From Gloeotrichia echinulata CP02 (GTDB taxonomy: Bacteria; Cyanobacteriota; Cyanobacteriia; Cyanobacteriales; Nostocaceae): a stretch of 64,000 bases of DNA. Within the stretch, counting starts at the first letter, position 1. Each line of letters opens with the position of its first letter. The position numbers were made by a program, and so were the translations under genes. Shown here piece by piece: positions 25,593 to 34,027 of the stretch. The stretch is taken from contig CP051187.1 in NCBI GenBank assembly GCA_038087035.1, positions 5,958,001 to 6,022,000 on the forward strand. The letters are read 5' to 3'. The notes below the pieces were generated by a model. The model ran no database searches. It was given only the letters and a program-made list of their open reading frames with translations, and had not been told where the DNA came from.

Positions 25593-27278
25593 CTAAAACA
25601 AAGCTAAATCGGTGACAGCACCAACGCTGCTAGAAGCTACTAATTTGGCATATTTCGCCAATACGCCTTTAGTGTAACGCGGTGCGGGGGGTTGCCAATT
25701 GGCACGACGACGAGCTAATTCGTCATCAGATATATTTAACTGCAATAGGCGAGCTGGAGCATCGATAGTAATGCTATCACCTTCTTCAACTAGGGCGATC
25801 GCACCGCCAACGGCTGCTTCTGGTGCAACGTGACCAACTACCATACCATAAGTACCGCCGGAAAATCTCCCATCGGTAATTAATCCGACTGCATCTCCTA
25901 AACCCGCACCAATAATTGCTGAGGTGGGCGCCAACATTTCCCGCATCCCTGGACCGCCTTTTGGCCCTTCGTAGCGGATGACAATCACATCACCTGCTTG
26001 AATCTTACCCGCCAGAATTGCATCTAAACAGGCTTCTTCAGATTCAAATACCCGTGCCGGTCCGGTAATGACTGGCTTTTTCACTCCGGTAATTTTAGCT
26101 ACAGCCCCTTCTGTCGCCAGATTCCCTTTGAGGATGGCTAAGTGTCCTTGAGCATACATCGGGTTGTTCCAAGGACGGATTACATCTTGGTTGGGGTTTG
26201 GTTCTTCTGGTATATCTGCCAAGGCTTCGGCTATGGTTTCACCCGTGATGGTCAGAGCATCACCGTGGATTAAGCCATGCGCCAGTAGCATTTTCATTAC
26301 TTGGGGAATGCCACCTGCTTTGTGTAAGTCTGTGGCAACATACTTACCACTCGGTTTTAAATCGCACAAAACCGGAACACGGCCACGAATAGTTTCAAAG
26401 TCATCGATAGTGAGTTCTACACCAGCAGCGCGGGATATTGCCAAAAAGTGCAATACGGCATTTGTGGAACCACCGACTGCCATAATTACCGAAATGGCGT
26501 TTTCTATAGATTTGCGGGTGATAATTTGGCGGGGTAAGATTTGCTTACGAATTGCTTCCACCAAGACAAACGCCGATTTTTCGGTACTCTCAGCTTTTTC
26601 GGCATCTTCTGCTGCCATTGTCGAAGAATATGGTAAACTCATACCCATTGCTTCAAAAGCCGAAGACATGGTGTTAGCCGTAAACATTCCCCCACAGGAA
26701 CCAGCACCAGGACAAGCGTTGCGTTCGACTTCTGTTAGTTCGTTTTCGTCAATTTTGCCGGCGCTGTATTGACCAACCGCTTCAAAGGAACTGACAACAG
26801 TTAAATCCTTACCGTTGTATTTTCCGGGTTTAATTGTGCCACCATAAACAAAGATAGCCGGGATATTCATCCGAGCCATCGCAATCATTGCCCCTGGCAT
26901 ATTTTTATCACAACCGCCAATGGCAATTACCCCATCCATACTTTGGCCTGTACAGGCGGTTTCAATCGAGTCAGCAATGACTTCTCGCGAAACTAGGGAA
27001 TATTTCATCCCTTCGGTTCCCATCGAAATCCCATCACTAATTGTAATTGTACCAAAGACCTGGGGCATTGCCCCGGCGGTTTTGACGCCAACTTCTGCTA
27101 TGAGCGCCAGTTGATTTATCCCCATATTACAGGGGGTAATCGTACTGTAACCATTGGCAACACCCACAATGGCCTTGTTAAAATCCTCATCCTGAAAACC
27201 AACTGCACGCAGCATAGCGCGATTAGGCGATCGCTGCACCCCTTGTGTCACAACTTGGCTTCTTAAATTCTCCGACAT
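25593..27278 (-). CDS. ilvD: Dihydroxy-acid dehydratase IlvD
   Basis: 561 aa from ATG 27278, chosen because a GGAAGGA site precedes it and MSENLRSQVVTQGVQRSPNR is the family N-terminus; an upstream in-frame ATG would add 32 unconserved residues. The iron-sulfur cysteines are seen in TPCNMGIN, GGCDKNMPG and GAGSCGGMFTANTMS. The end RYTKGVLAKYAKLVASSSVG is typical. It dehydrates dihydroxy-isovalerate and dihydroxy-methylvalerate in valine/isoleucine synthesis (cytosol). It stands alone here. Confidence 0.96.
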   Translation of the reverse strand: MSENLRSQVVTQGVQRSPNRAMLRAVGFQDEDFNKAIVGVANGYSTITPCNMGINQLALIAEVGVKTAGAMPQVFGTITISDGISMGTEGMKYSLVSREVIADSIETACTGQSMDGVIAIGGCDKNMPGAMIAMARMNIPAIFVYGGTIKPGKYNGKDLTVVSSFEAVGQYSAGKIDENELTEVERNACPGAGSCGGMFTANTMSSAFEAMGMSLPYSSTMAAEDAEKAESTEKSAFVLVEAIRKQILPRQIITRKSIENAISVIMAVGGSTNAVLHFLAISRAAGVELTIDDFETIRGRVPVLCDLKPSGKYVATDLHKAGGIPQVMKMLLAHGLIHGDALTITGETIAEALADIPEEPNPNQDVIRPWNNPMYAQGHLAILKGNLATEGAVAKITGVKKPVITGPARVFESEEACLDAILAGKIQAGDVIVIRYEGPKGGPGMREMLAPTSAIIGAGLGDAVGLITDGRFSGGTYGMVVGHVAPEAAVGGAIALVEEGDSITIDAPARLLQLNISDDELARRRANWQPPAPRYTKGVLAKYAKLVASSSVGAVTDLALF

Positions 27279-27459
27279 TTTTTTTCCTTCCGTGCGATCA
27301 TCGCAACTGTTGCGATTTTCTTCATTCATTTTCGCACTCATACGGCACACAATCAAAGATAAGAATGGACTCATTAATGATTAGTTATAAAATGTAGTAA
27401 AATATTACACAAATTTATCTAGTGTCTACGCATTGACAAATTAGATAAATAATGAAGTT

Positions 27460-27606
27460 ATGACTTACGCACTAGGCTATTCGTGGAGATCGGGCATGGG
27501 GCATAGGGCATAGGGCATGGGGCATTGGTGAATTTTTCCTGCCCGGCGCCTGTCGCCCCATGCCCAACCCAAACCCTTGATTTTTCATAACGAGTGCGTA
27601 AGTCCT
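27460..27606. mobile_element. MITE family B, copy with heptamer filler
   Basis: The ends are GACTTACGCACT (27461) and GAGTGCGTAAGTCCT (27606). The interior holds GGGCATA/GGGCATG heptamers and GCCCCATGCCC. No coding capacity. Confidence 0.7.
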
Positions 27607-27689
27607 ATTTTCTTAACCGGCGTTGCTGATTGTGGAAGGTTTCTAATTTATCCATCTCTCCAACTAATGGATTATTGCGATCGCCTGAA

Positions 27690-27735
27690 TTATTGGCTCT
27701 AATGCTGATAAATCAAAGCTTACAAGCATTATAGT
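27690..27735. repeat. MITE fragment
   Basis: GCTCTAATGCTGATAAATCA and the following AAGCTTACAAGCATTA are the reverse complement of the interior of the element at 48838-48984. The rest of the element is missing. The remaining interval to 27797 has no convincing gene. Confidence 0.65.
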
Positions 27736-27797
27736 TTATTTGTGAAATTGGGGAAAAAATATGTCCAATGCAATTCCGCCTGAAGCGCTGAAAAAGC

Positions 27798-28211
27798 TTA
27801 TTCTCTCACATCACAAACTAACCTTTTAAATAAAGACAGAGAAATAATAGTTGTATTTAACAAAGTTTGCGCTTCATTAAAGTCAGCATCACCCGTAATA
27901 AAAAAATCTGCCCCTGCTGCAATAGCACAAGCTAAAAACTTTGCATCTTTCCTATCTCTGGGAAAATCAACCTCCACATCCACATTAATTAGTGTTGTCA
28001 CTGAATCAATCAAATAAACCCATCTTTGGTATTGTGCCTCAGTTAACTTGAAACGAGGACGCTTTAAAACTTCTTTATACTCTGTTATAATCTCTGCCGA
28101 TACAACCCACTCAAAATCAGAATTAGCAATCACAAATAAAATTACTGCCTCTGGATTTTTATCAGCGATCACAGCAGATACTAGGATATTAGTATCAATA
28201 ATAATTTTCAT
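27798..28211 (-). CDS. PIN-domain toxin (VapC-like, putative toxin family COG1569)
   Basis: A 137-aa PIN protein. Acidic residues for the metal site are seen in MKIIIDTNILVSAV (Asp6), EIITEYKEVL, DRKDAKFLACA and GDADF. This order is characteristic of the PIN-family ribonuclease toxins named "putative toxin-antitoxin system toxin component, PIN family". The gene follows the small antitoxin gene with a 4-bp overlap (28208-28211). Target RNA unknown. Confidence 0.88.
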   Translation of the reverse strand: MKIIIDTNILVSAVIADKNPEAVILFVIANSDFEWVVSAEIITEYKEVLKRPRFKLTEAQYQRWVYLIDSVTTLINVDVEVDFPRDRKDAKFLACAIAAGADFFITGDADFNEAQTLLNTTIISLSLFKRLVCDVRE

Positions 28212-28447
28212 TCTCCCTGCCTATAAGCTTCAATTTCTGCTGCTATCTCTTCATCAGTCAAGGGATTATCTGCGTGTATCGCTTGTATTTCTTTGAATAA
28301 CTTTTTTAATTCTGCTGCTAAAGTAGCCCTTTGATTATCCTCTGCTAAAATAATCACCTCAACTCTCTGTCCTGCTTGAAATGGTAAATCAGATAATACT
28401 AACTGCTTTGGATCTGCAATTGTGATGTAGGTTTTATAAGCGTTCAT
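28208..28447 (-). CDS. Antitoxin partner of the PIN toxin
   Basis: A 79-aa protein. The N-terminal part (TYITIADPKQLVLSDLPFQA) resembles an AbrB/MazE-like strand region, and the acidic C-terminus (NPLTDEEIAAEIEAYRQGE) would be the toxin-wrapping tail. First of the two-gene unit, overlapping the toxin by 4 bp. Identification as antitoxin rests on arrangement and on the acidic helical tail. Confidence 0.78.
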   Translation of the reverse strand: MNAYKTYITIADPKQLVLSDLPFQAGQRVEVIILAEDNQRATLAAELKKLFKEIQAIHADNPLTDEEIAAEIEAYRQGE

Positions 28448-28610
28448 AATTTATCCAGTGACTTAACTTTTATCTACCCTTGTTCTAACAGCATCGCCAC
28501 ATTCTCTGCAATTTTCTCCTCTAATTCCCTCGCTTCCAGTATGTAGGGTGCGTTAAAACGAAGCGCAAAGCACCACAAATTACGGTGCGTTACGACAGCA
28601 TTGTTCCTCA
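28448..28610. other. Intergenic stretch with possible gene fragment
   Basis: On the minus strand 28478-28541 reads LEARELEEKIAENVAMLLEQG then stop, a helical C-terminus without a recognisable rest; I could not assign it. Bases 28541-28595 contain an inverted GGTGCGTT-type repeat. No intact gene. Confidence 0.35.
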
Positions 28611-28757
28611 CTCAACCGCTTGGTAAACTTAAAGTAAAAGCAGTCTGATTAGGCAAGGTGGGGTCAAGGGTAAGTTTACCATCGTGAGCCAGAGTAATTT
28701 CCCGCGCTAGGCTCAGTCCTAGTCCTGTACCCTCTACTTTACCAAAGAAATGGGTTT
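28611..28757 (-). pseudogene. C-terminal relic of a sensor histidine kinase
   Basis: The minus-strand frame gives FFGKVEGTGLGLSLAREITL, then AHDGKLTLDPTLPNQTAFTL, SLPSG and stop. GTGLGLSLAREI is the G2 box of the HATPase_c domain and the rest is its final strands. The frame breaks upstream at the MITE end (28773). Only about 45 codons of the kinase remain. Confidence 0.88.
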
Positions 28758-28772
28758 AAAGCCTCGCCCTTC

Positions 28773-28968
28773 GGTTCTTGCGTACTTAGCGTGCTAAATA
28801 TGTTGAAAAATAAGCTTGAAATCCTTGCTGGGATAAGATGACAGCCATTATTTACTGCCTTTTAGGTCTGATGATTAAAATTTTGGCTATAAGCGCCTGT
28901 AAGCCTTGATTTTAAAACAAAGTTATCGACTGTAATTAAAAATTTAGCACGTTAAGTACGCAAGAACC
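28773..28968. mobile_element. 196-bp MITE, family A, copy 2 (inverted relative to copy 1)
   Basis: The ends GGTTCTTGCGTACTTAGCGT (28773) and ..TTAAGTACGCAAGAACC (28968) are inverted repeats. The reverse complement differs from 2301-2496 at one base by eye. Histidine-kinase relic on one side, truncated Uma2 gene on the other. No target duplication recognised. Confidence 0.92.
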
Positions 28969-29168
28969 ATAATTTCTTTATCGTCTTCATGTTCAGGCAA
29001 TGGTGCCATAATCTCCAATGTTCCTTGATCATAAGCAATTCGTGCTGCCCGATGTTCTCCTAAGTCCTCGATAATTGTTTCCAATTCTGTCCAAGTAACA
29101 TCTTGTAGCAGCACTCTTTGTCCAGGTGGAACATGGATGCGCTTTAATTCCAACAACATCATCTCCAC
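28944..29168 (-). pseudogene. Uma2-family endonuclease, truncated by MITE
   Basis: The N-terminal 67 codons of a Uma2 (DUF820) protein remain: RIAYDQGTLEIMAPLPEHED is the conserved core, and PPGQRVLLQDVTWTELE precedes it. After DDKEIM the frame enters the MITE and ends VLAYLTC-stop, encoded by the MITE terminus. Normal proteins have about 190 aa, with the PD-(D/E)XK catalytic residues in the missing part. Nonfunctional. Confidence 0.87.
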
Positions 29169-29210
29169 TCCCAGCAGCAGTTGATATCTATAGTTTTAAC
29201 GCGAGAGCTT

Positions 29211-29290
29211 GTCATCGCGCAGCGTGTCGCAGACAAGGGTCAAAAGTCAAGAGTCCAAAAAACCTGGACTTTTGACTCTTGACCACCATA
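29211..29290. repeat. Dispersed repeat and near-perfect hairpin
   Basis: A short HIP-like repeat (GTCATCGCGCAGCGTGTCGC) at 29211-29230 is followed by GGTCAAAAGTCAAGAGTCCA and its near inverse TGGACTTTTGACTCTTGACC (to about 29283). It lies downstream of the pentapeptide gene and could form a hairpin in its mRNA end. Confidence 0.6.
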
Positions 29291-29362
29291 GCGGAAAATA
29301 TATGTGCCCGCAGAGTAAGTCCTGACAGCATAAACAAAGTTCTCGGTGAGACTAAGGTCAAA

Positions 29363-30133
29363 TTAAAAGGGAAAGAACTGCAGCAACACTGAGCCAAGAC
29401 TGCCTACAAAATCAAATAAACTGGGTTTACCAGCGCTGATTTTACCATCTTGAGGTATTTGCAATTCTTTGAGAAAAGCTTGTGCTGTTTGGATTCCAGA
29501 AGTATTGCTTTGGGAGGTAAATAGTTTTTCGGCCTTTTGGGCATCCTCAAAGGCACCCTTGCGGTCTAAAATTTGGTAACGGGCTATACCACGGGCGAGG
29601 TAAGCCCCTGCATATTCCGGCTGAATGGCGATCGCCTGATTAAAATAATCTATAGCTTGTTGTTGGTTGCCTTTTTGTGCTTCTGCAATACCCCAAGCAT
29701 AAAATTCTTCTGGTTTAGCAATTTGTAATGGTATACCAATTGCGCCTTGGAGGTTAGTACTGTTGAGGTCAACACCTGTAAGTTGTGCATTCCCTAAATA
29801 GCTATTTCTCAAATCAGCACCCACCAGATTTGCCCCACTGAGTTTAGCACCAGTGAGGTTGGCACCAAATAATCCAGCGCCGCTCAAGTTCGCACCCCGC
29901 AAATCAGCACCGCTTAAATTAGCGCGGCTGAGGTTAGCACCTGCGAGATTAGCACCACTCAAATTTGCTCCAGTTAAGTCAGCCAATACGAAACCAGCGC
30001 CAGTGAGGTCACAGTTTTGACATTCCTTGGTTGCCAATAACTGTCTAATATGTTCAGAATTAGCGGCTTGGACGGTGGTTGTCAGGCTAATTGTGGTTAA
30101 AAATGCTGCTGTGGCTAGAATTTGGCTTTTCAT
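29363..30133 (-). CDS. Secreted pentapeptide-repeat / TPR protein
   Basis: A 256-aa protein. An N-terminal signal peptide (MKSQILATAAFLTTISLTTT..VQA) is followed at residues ~40-125 by pentapeptide repeats of the A(D/N)LSGANL type (a right-handed beta-helix), then two TPR units (EFYAWGIAEAQKGNQQQAID and AGAYLARGIARYQILDRKGA). Probably periplasmic or thylakoid-lumenal. Such combined proteins are common in cyanobacteria and their role is unknown. The cysteine pair CQNC just before the repeats is notable. Confidence 0.75.
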   Translation of the reverse strand: MKSQILATAAFLTTISLTTTVQAANSEHIRQLLATKECQNCDLTGAGFVLADLTGANLSGANLAGANLSRANLSGADLRGANLSGAGLFGANLTGAKLSGANLVGADLRNSYLGNAQLTGVDLNSTNLQGAIGIPLQIAKPEEFYAWGIAEAQKGNQQQAIDYFNQAIAIQPEYAGAYLARGIARYQILDRKGAFEDAQKAEKLFTSQSNTSGIQTAQAFLKELQIPQDGKISAGKPSLFDFVGSLGSVLLQFFPF

Positions 30134-30244
30134 AATCGTTTTCGCAATATCTTTTGCTCAATCCTCAGACTTAACTGAGATGTATTTATACTTCAGCCTA
30201 TGATATGCGAAACTTGTGCTGCTTGCCCTCTATTGTAGCCTATA

Positions 30245-30391
30245 TTACTTAATTACTTGGGTAACAGTGAAAACTGCATCATTGTGCGAATTGATTTTTA
30301 CATTGGTCTGACTGGAATTAGACCAACTCATTTCTGTAAATAAGTTTAGGGTAAATGTTAATATAGCTGCCAACAAGAGTTTTTCTAACAT
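30245..30391 (-). CDS. Small secreted or membrane peptide, 48 aa
   Basis: The minus-strand ORF starts MLEKLLLAAILTFTLNLFTE and ends NSHNDAVFTVTQVIK. The N-terminus resembles a signal peptide, with a basic residue followed by a hydrophobic run; the mature part is polar. A GTGGGGAGTG-type purine stretch precedes the start. I do not recognise it. It lies upstream of the pentapeptide gene on the same strand, about 110 bp away. Confidence 0.4.
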   Translation of the reverse strand: MLEKLLLAAILTFTLNLFTEMSWSNSSQTNVKINSHNDAVFTVTQVIK

Positions 30392-30905
30392 AATAATCAC
30401 TCCCCACAACCGTCAAGTGATAACCACAATGTTTTTTCTCTTGCAGTATAATTTCACTTTCCATTTACCATACGTGATAACCGCGCTTCTTGAAAGTGAT
30501 GTGTATTGAGAAAAACAGTGATCTTGATCACACATTTTTGAGTTCTTGATGGTGATATGGCAGTCTGATTGAAATTTTAAACCCAATACCCGTCAATGAA
30601 ATTGAAAAAAAGACGGAATTTATTGGTTTTAAACCCGCGCAGGCGGGTTTTGTTTGTGTAGATGCGGTTTCTAACCGCCCTGTGATTTCATTCATTCACT
30701 AATATTTTTCACAACCATTTTTATAACCAATTGAGGATAGCTATAGGTAATTTGCCAATACTAACTCTACCTATTGATAGAGATAAAACTTACTCCGCAT
30801 GAGTGATGAAGCATACCAAGAAATAAGGGTAAATAGATTTACCACGCTCAAGAAAAAGTGTGAATCAGTCGAATATTTCCTTTTTATAACTGGGAGAATA
30901 AAAAA
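30392..30905. promoter_or_regulatory. Upstream region of the stress-type gene group
   Basis: There is no gene in these 500 bp. A hairpin AAACCCGC/GCGGGTTT at 30631-30650 is followed by TGTTTGTGTAGATGCGGTTTCT, the same dispersed family as 5177-5215. The sequence before 30906 is AT-rich and includes a GGGAGAA ribosome site at 30892-30898. A specific promoter cannot be assigned. Confidence 0.45.
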
Positions 30906-32492
30906 ATGGTTGTAGGTGTGCATAAGCGTGCTGCAGGCGTATTTTCTAATCGTCCAGATGCCGAAAAAGCGATGCAGGAATTGAAAGATTCCGGCTTTGC
31001 AATGGACAGAGTTTCTATTATCGCACGGGATGCAGACCACCAAGAGAATATTGCTGGTACTCAAGTGCGAGAAAAAGTTGGTGATTTAGCCGATGAAGGT
31101 GCAAAAGTTGGGGCGCTTTCTGGCGGTGCTTTGGGTGGTTTGACTGGCTTATTAGTTGGTCTTGGGACTTTAGCAATTCCGGGAATTGGACCAATAATGC
31201 TTGCGGGAGCCACAGCAACTGCTCTAGCTACGACGTTAGCAGGAGCCGGTATTGGTGCAGCAGCGGGTAGTTTAATTGGTGGATTAATTGGGTTAGGAAT
31301 TCCCGAAGAACGAGCGAAAGTTTATGACGAACGAGTGCAAAAAGGAGACTATTTAGTTATCATTGATGGCAATGATGCAGAAATTGCTAAGGCGGAAGAA
31401 GTTCTCCATCGACGGGGTATCGAAGACTATGGGGTTTATCATCACCCAGATGGCAAAAATGTGACCAATAATGTTACTAATGTGGCTGAGAATGAATACG
31501 CGGTTGGTTATTTTTCTCATATCGAAGATGCAGAATCAGCAATTAATGATTTGCGAAATGCAGGCTTTCCCTTAAGTAAAATTACTTTAATTAATCGGGA
31601 GCCTTTGCGAAGAGAACGTTTTGCAGGTATTAATGTTGGCGATCGCCTTGATTCTAGTCGATGGGTACTTCCAGATCATCGGGTTAGCTTCTACAATGAG
31701 CGCATCAATGAAGGCGAATATATCGTGATTGTTAGTGGCACAGATACCGAAATCCAGCGTGCTGCTGCAATACTCACTGGTCATGGAATTAAACAGTGGC
31801 AAATTTACAAGCTAAACGGTTCGACCACTGCATCTTTACAAACAACTAAAAGGGCTATCGGTGTATTTTCTCATGGGACAGAAGCAAAAGCAGCACTAAC
31901 TGAGCTGCGAAATGCTGGTTTCCCGATGTCCCAAATCTCAATCATTGCTCAAGATACCAACGGTAGTCGTGTTTCTGGTGTAGATAAAAATTTACCCACA
32001 GGGAAGAAGGTAGACGAAGGAGCAAAAGCAGGCGCCGCTACAGGTGGTGCTTTAGGTGGTTTAGGAGGCTTATTAGTTGGTCTTGGCGCTTTAGCAATAC
32101 CTGGTGTGGGTCCTGTGATCGCAGGTGGCGCAGCAGCGACGGCTTTGGCGACAGCGCTGACTGGTGGTGTAATAGGAGCAGCAGCTGGAAGTATTGCTGG
32201 GGGACTCGTTGGCTTAGGGATTCCCGAAAATCGGGCGCGAATTTATAGCGATCGCTTCCAAAGAGGCGATTATCTAGTCATGGTTGATGGTACAGACGTT
32301 CAAATTCAGCAAGCTGAAATTATTCTGAAAAATCGTGGTATCCAAGAATTTGCCATCTATAACCCCAGTGATATAGATAACTTAAATCGCCCAGCTTTTA
32401 ACCGAGGTGTTCGTCAGGAAACACCGATTGCAGAAGTTCAAAGAGAAAGTTCTCCTGTACTGATTATTGACCGCCGGGACGAAAAAGTCTAA
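30906..32492 (+). CDS. General-stress-protein-17M-like, three-domain glycine-zipper protein
   Basis: A 528-aa protein built of three copies of a short alpha/beta domain (residues ~6-60, ~197-250, ~310-365). Each starts with a phrase like AAGVFSNRPDAEKAMQELKD or AIGVFSHGTEAKAALTELRN. The first and third are followed by glycine-rich hydrophobic stretches (GALGGLTGLLVGLGTLAIPG; GALGGLGGLLVGLGALAIPG) of glycine-zipper type, then GDYLV(I/M)(I/V)DG and a helix. The domain resembles the GSP17M/YflT family of stress proteins. It is probably membrane-associated through the zipper segments. Function unknown; likely induced by stress like its neighbours. Confidence 0.72.
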   Translation: MVVGVHKRAAGVFSNRPDAEKAMQELKDSGFAMDRVSIIARDADHQENIAGTQVREKVGDLADEGAKVGALSGGALGGLTGLLVGLGTLAIPGIGPIMLAGATATALATTLAGAGIGAAAGSLIGGLIGLGIPEERAKVYDERVQKGDYLVIIDGNDAEIAKAEEVLHRRGIEDYGVYHHPDGKNVTNNVTNVAENEYAVGYFSHIEDAESAINDLRNAGFPLSKITLINREPLRRERFAGINVGDRLDSSRWVLPDHRVSFYNERINEGEYIVIVSGTDTEIQRAAAILTGHGIKQWQIYKLNGSTTASLQTTKRAIGVFSHGTEAKAALTELRNAGFPMSQISIIAQDTNGSRVSGVDKNLPTGKKVDEGAKAGAATGGALGGLGGLLVGLGALAIPGVGPVIAGGAAATALATALTGGVIGAAAGSIAGGLVGLGIPENRARIYSDRFQRGDYLVMVDGTDVQIQQAEIILKNRGIQEFAIYNPSDIDNLNRPAFNRGVRQETPIAEVQRESSPVLIIDRRDEKV

Positions 32493-32632
32493 TCCAAATG
32501 GCACGAAGATAAGAGAGTAGCCAAAAATTATTCAAAATCCTCCTCACTTAAACTTTGTGCCATTCGATTAAATAATTTCCATAGACATCAAGCAAGTCGA
32601 TAATTTACAAATTGATATCAACAATTAAACAA

Positions 32633-33094
32633 ATGAAAAAACTAACTCCTTTATTAATTAGTTGCTTTTTAGTTTTTGGTGCATCTGCTTGTCAAAATCC
32701 TTCCAAAACAGCCGATTCGGCACCCGATAATCCTAATCAAGCTGTACAAGCACCGAGTCCCGAAGCAACAGAAGCTGCTCAAAAAGACGCTCAAAGTGAA
32801 GTCCGCAGAAGACAACTAAATGAGGATATTCGCGCCCGTGAACAGCGAAATAATGCCTCTGGCGGTGATACAGATAGAGCTACAGCCGACTTAGCTAGTG
32901 AAGTTCGCTCGAAGTTAGAGGCGAATATACCCAATGGTCAACTAACAGTTACTGCCGTCAAAGATGGCACGATAACTGTATCAGGAACTGTCACAAATCA
33001 GGAACAATTGGCTAAAATTCAATCTTTAGCTAAGGAAATTAAAGGTGTGAAAAATGTAGTAGTGAAGGCACAAGTTGCTCCAGCCAAAAGATAG
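32633..33094 (+). CDS. BON-domain lipoprotein
   Basis: About 153 aa from ATG 32633 (a TTG start 21 bp upstream is less likely). The signal peptide ends in a lipobox-like ..FLVFGASAC with Cys as the lipidated residue. The linker is rich in Gln/Glu/Pro. The C-terminal BON domain (residues ~90-150: ASEVRSKLEANIPNGQLTVT.., GTVTNQEQLAKIQSLAKEIK.., GVKNVVV) is like that of OsmY and other osmotic-shock proteins that bind lipid membranes. It follows the GSP17M-like gene by 140 bp. Confidence 0.82.
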   Translation: MKKLTPLLISCFLVFGASACQNPSKTADSAPDNPNQAVQAPSPEATEAAQKDAQSEVRRRQLNEDIRAREQRNNASGGDTDRATADLASEVRSKLEANIPNGQLTVTAVKDGTITVSGTVTNQEQLAKIQSLAKEIKGVKNVVVKAQVAPAKR

Positions 33095-33109
33095 GGTAGA
33101 AATGTTGGC

Positions 33110-33345
33110 GGTTGACCAAGCCAATTTTAGATTTTAGATTTTAGATTTTAGATTCTTTCGGTTCCTTGCAGGCCCCGCAGAATTTTAGATTTTAGATTTT
33201 AGATTTAATCCAAAATCCAAAACTTGTACTGAGCGAAGTCGAAGTATCCCAAATCTAAAATTGTTTGCCCCTTGTGGTCGGGGTCAATCCAAAATCCCAA
33301 ATCCCAAATCCCAAATCGTTTGACGGTTAGCAGTATTTGCAAATA
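33110..33345. repeat. Heptamer repeats and short duplicates
   Basis: Runs of the 7-mer ATTTTAG (33124-33150, 33181-33206) and of ATCCCAA (33292-33317), mixed with CCTTGCAGGCCCCGCAGA and ACTTGTACTGAGCGAAGTCG. The last two phrases recur near 56225-56290 in inverted context. No gene. Confidence 0.8.
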
Positions 33346-33438
33346 AATTACCGTCTAAAGATAGTAGATTTATGATTGTCAACAGCCTAATCAAGTTTTC
33401 AAAGTTATTCAAAAAACTTTTTCATGAGGGCATAATTT

Positions 33439-33861
33439 ATGGCTAATGAAGCTGTTAATAAACCGATAGATTCATCCGAGAGAGTTGAAGAAGATACATA
33501 TGATCGCGGTATTGTACCTGCGGAAACTGCGGCTCGTAGAGAAAGAGAAGGAGATAAGTACAAAACAGTCCCTACAGAAGAAAGTCTTTCAGATGCGCCT
33601 ACCGATGACCAAACAAATCTTTACAGTATACGCACCACCGACGGCTATACGATAGACAGAGAAGGTTTATTGAACAACTACGCAGTTGAACCGGAAATGT
33701 ACTACGAAGTACCTGGGGATGCGTGGGAAGAAACTGCAGAAGATTTAGCAGAACGTCATCAAGAACTAGCTGAATTGAATCAGGATTACCAAGATCAGTT
33801 AACAGCAGAAGGTGATAAACGGGTTGACATCTACCCCATCCCTAAAGGGAGGGGATTCTAA
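33439..33861 (+). CDS. Acidic protein of unknown function with IS-derived C-terminus
   Basis: A 140-aa, strongly acidic, probably soluble protein (TEESLSDAPTDDQTNLYS, EPEMYYEVPGDAWEETAEDL). No domain was recognised. It lies downstream of the BON lipoprotein on the same strand and may belong to the same stress group. The last dozen residues (VDIYPIPKGRGF) and the stop are encoded by ACCCCATCCC/GGGAGGGGATTCT, the hairpin end of the IS605-type element whose tnpB relic follows directly. The native C-terminus has thus probably been replaced. Confidence 0.6.
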   Translation: MANEAVNKPIDSSERVEEDTYDRGIVPAETAARREREGDKYKTVPTEESLSDAPTDDQTNLYSIRTTDGYTIDREGLLNNYAVEPEMYYEVPGDAWEETAEDLAERHQELAELNQDYQDQLTAEGDKRVDIYPIPKGRGF

Positions 33862-34027
33862 GAAGTTACCTTCTTAGGCTTTCTCTTTCCACGACTCGAC
33901 TTACCCGGAGGAGTTTCCCCACCCATGCAGAGGTCGATGTCTCCAGAGACGATTAACGTTCCCGTGTGCCCCACGGTACGGAGTCCAATCTCAAGTATGT
34001 TCAGCGCTGCATTATGGTCACGGTCTT
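33832..34027 (-). pseudogene. TnpB 3' relic with IS200/IS605-type right end
   Basis: On the minus strand DRDHNAALNILEIGLRTVGH (the last RuvC motif, with catalytic Asp and DHNAA) is followed by TGTLIVSGDIDLCMGGETPP, a basic tail GKSSRGKRKPKKVTS and a TAG stop at 33858-33860. The end hairpin ACCCCATCCCTAAAGGGAGG lies at 33832-33857. Only about 56 C-terminal codons remain. The tnpB frame is cut at 34028 by another insertion. Confidence 0.87.

Noticed and set aside
26164..26772. 202-aa plus-strand frame opposite ilvD
   Set aside because: Antisense shadow of a highly conserved gene; composition is complementary to ilvD codons.
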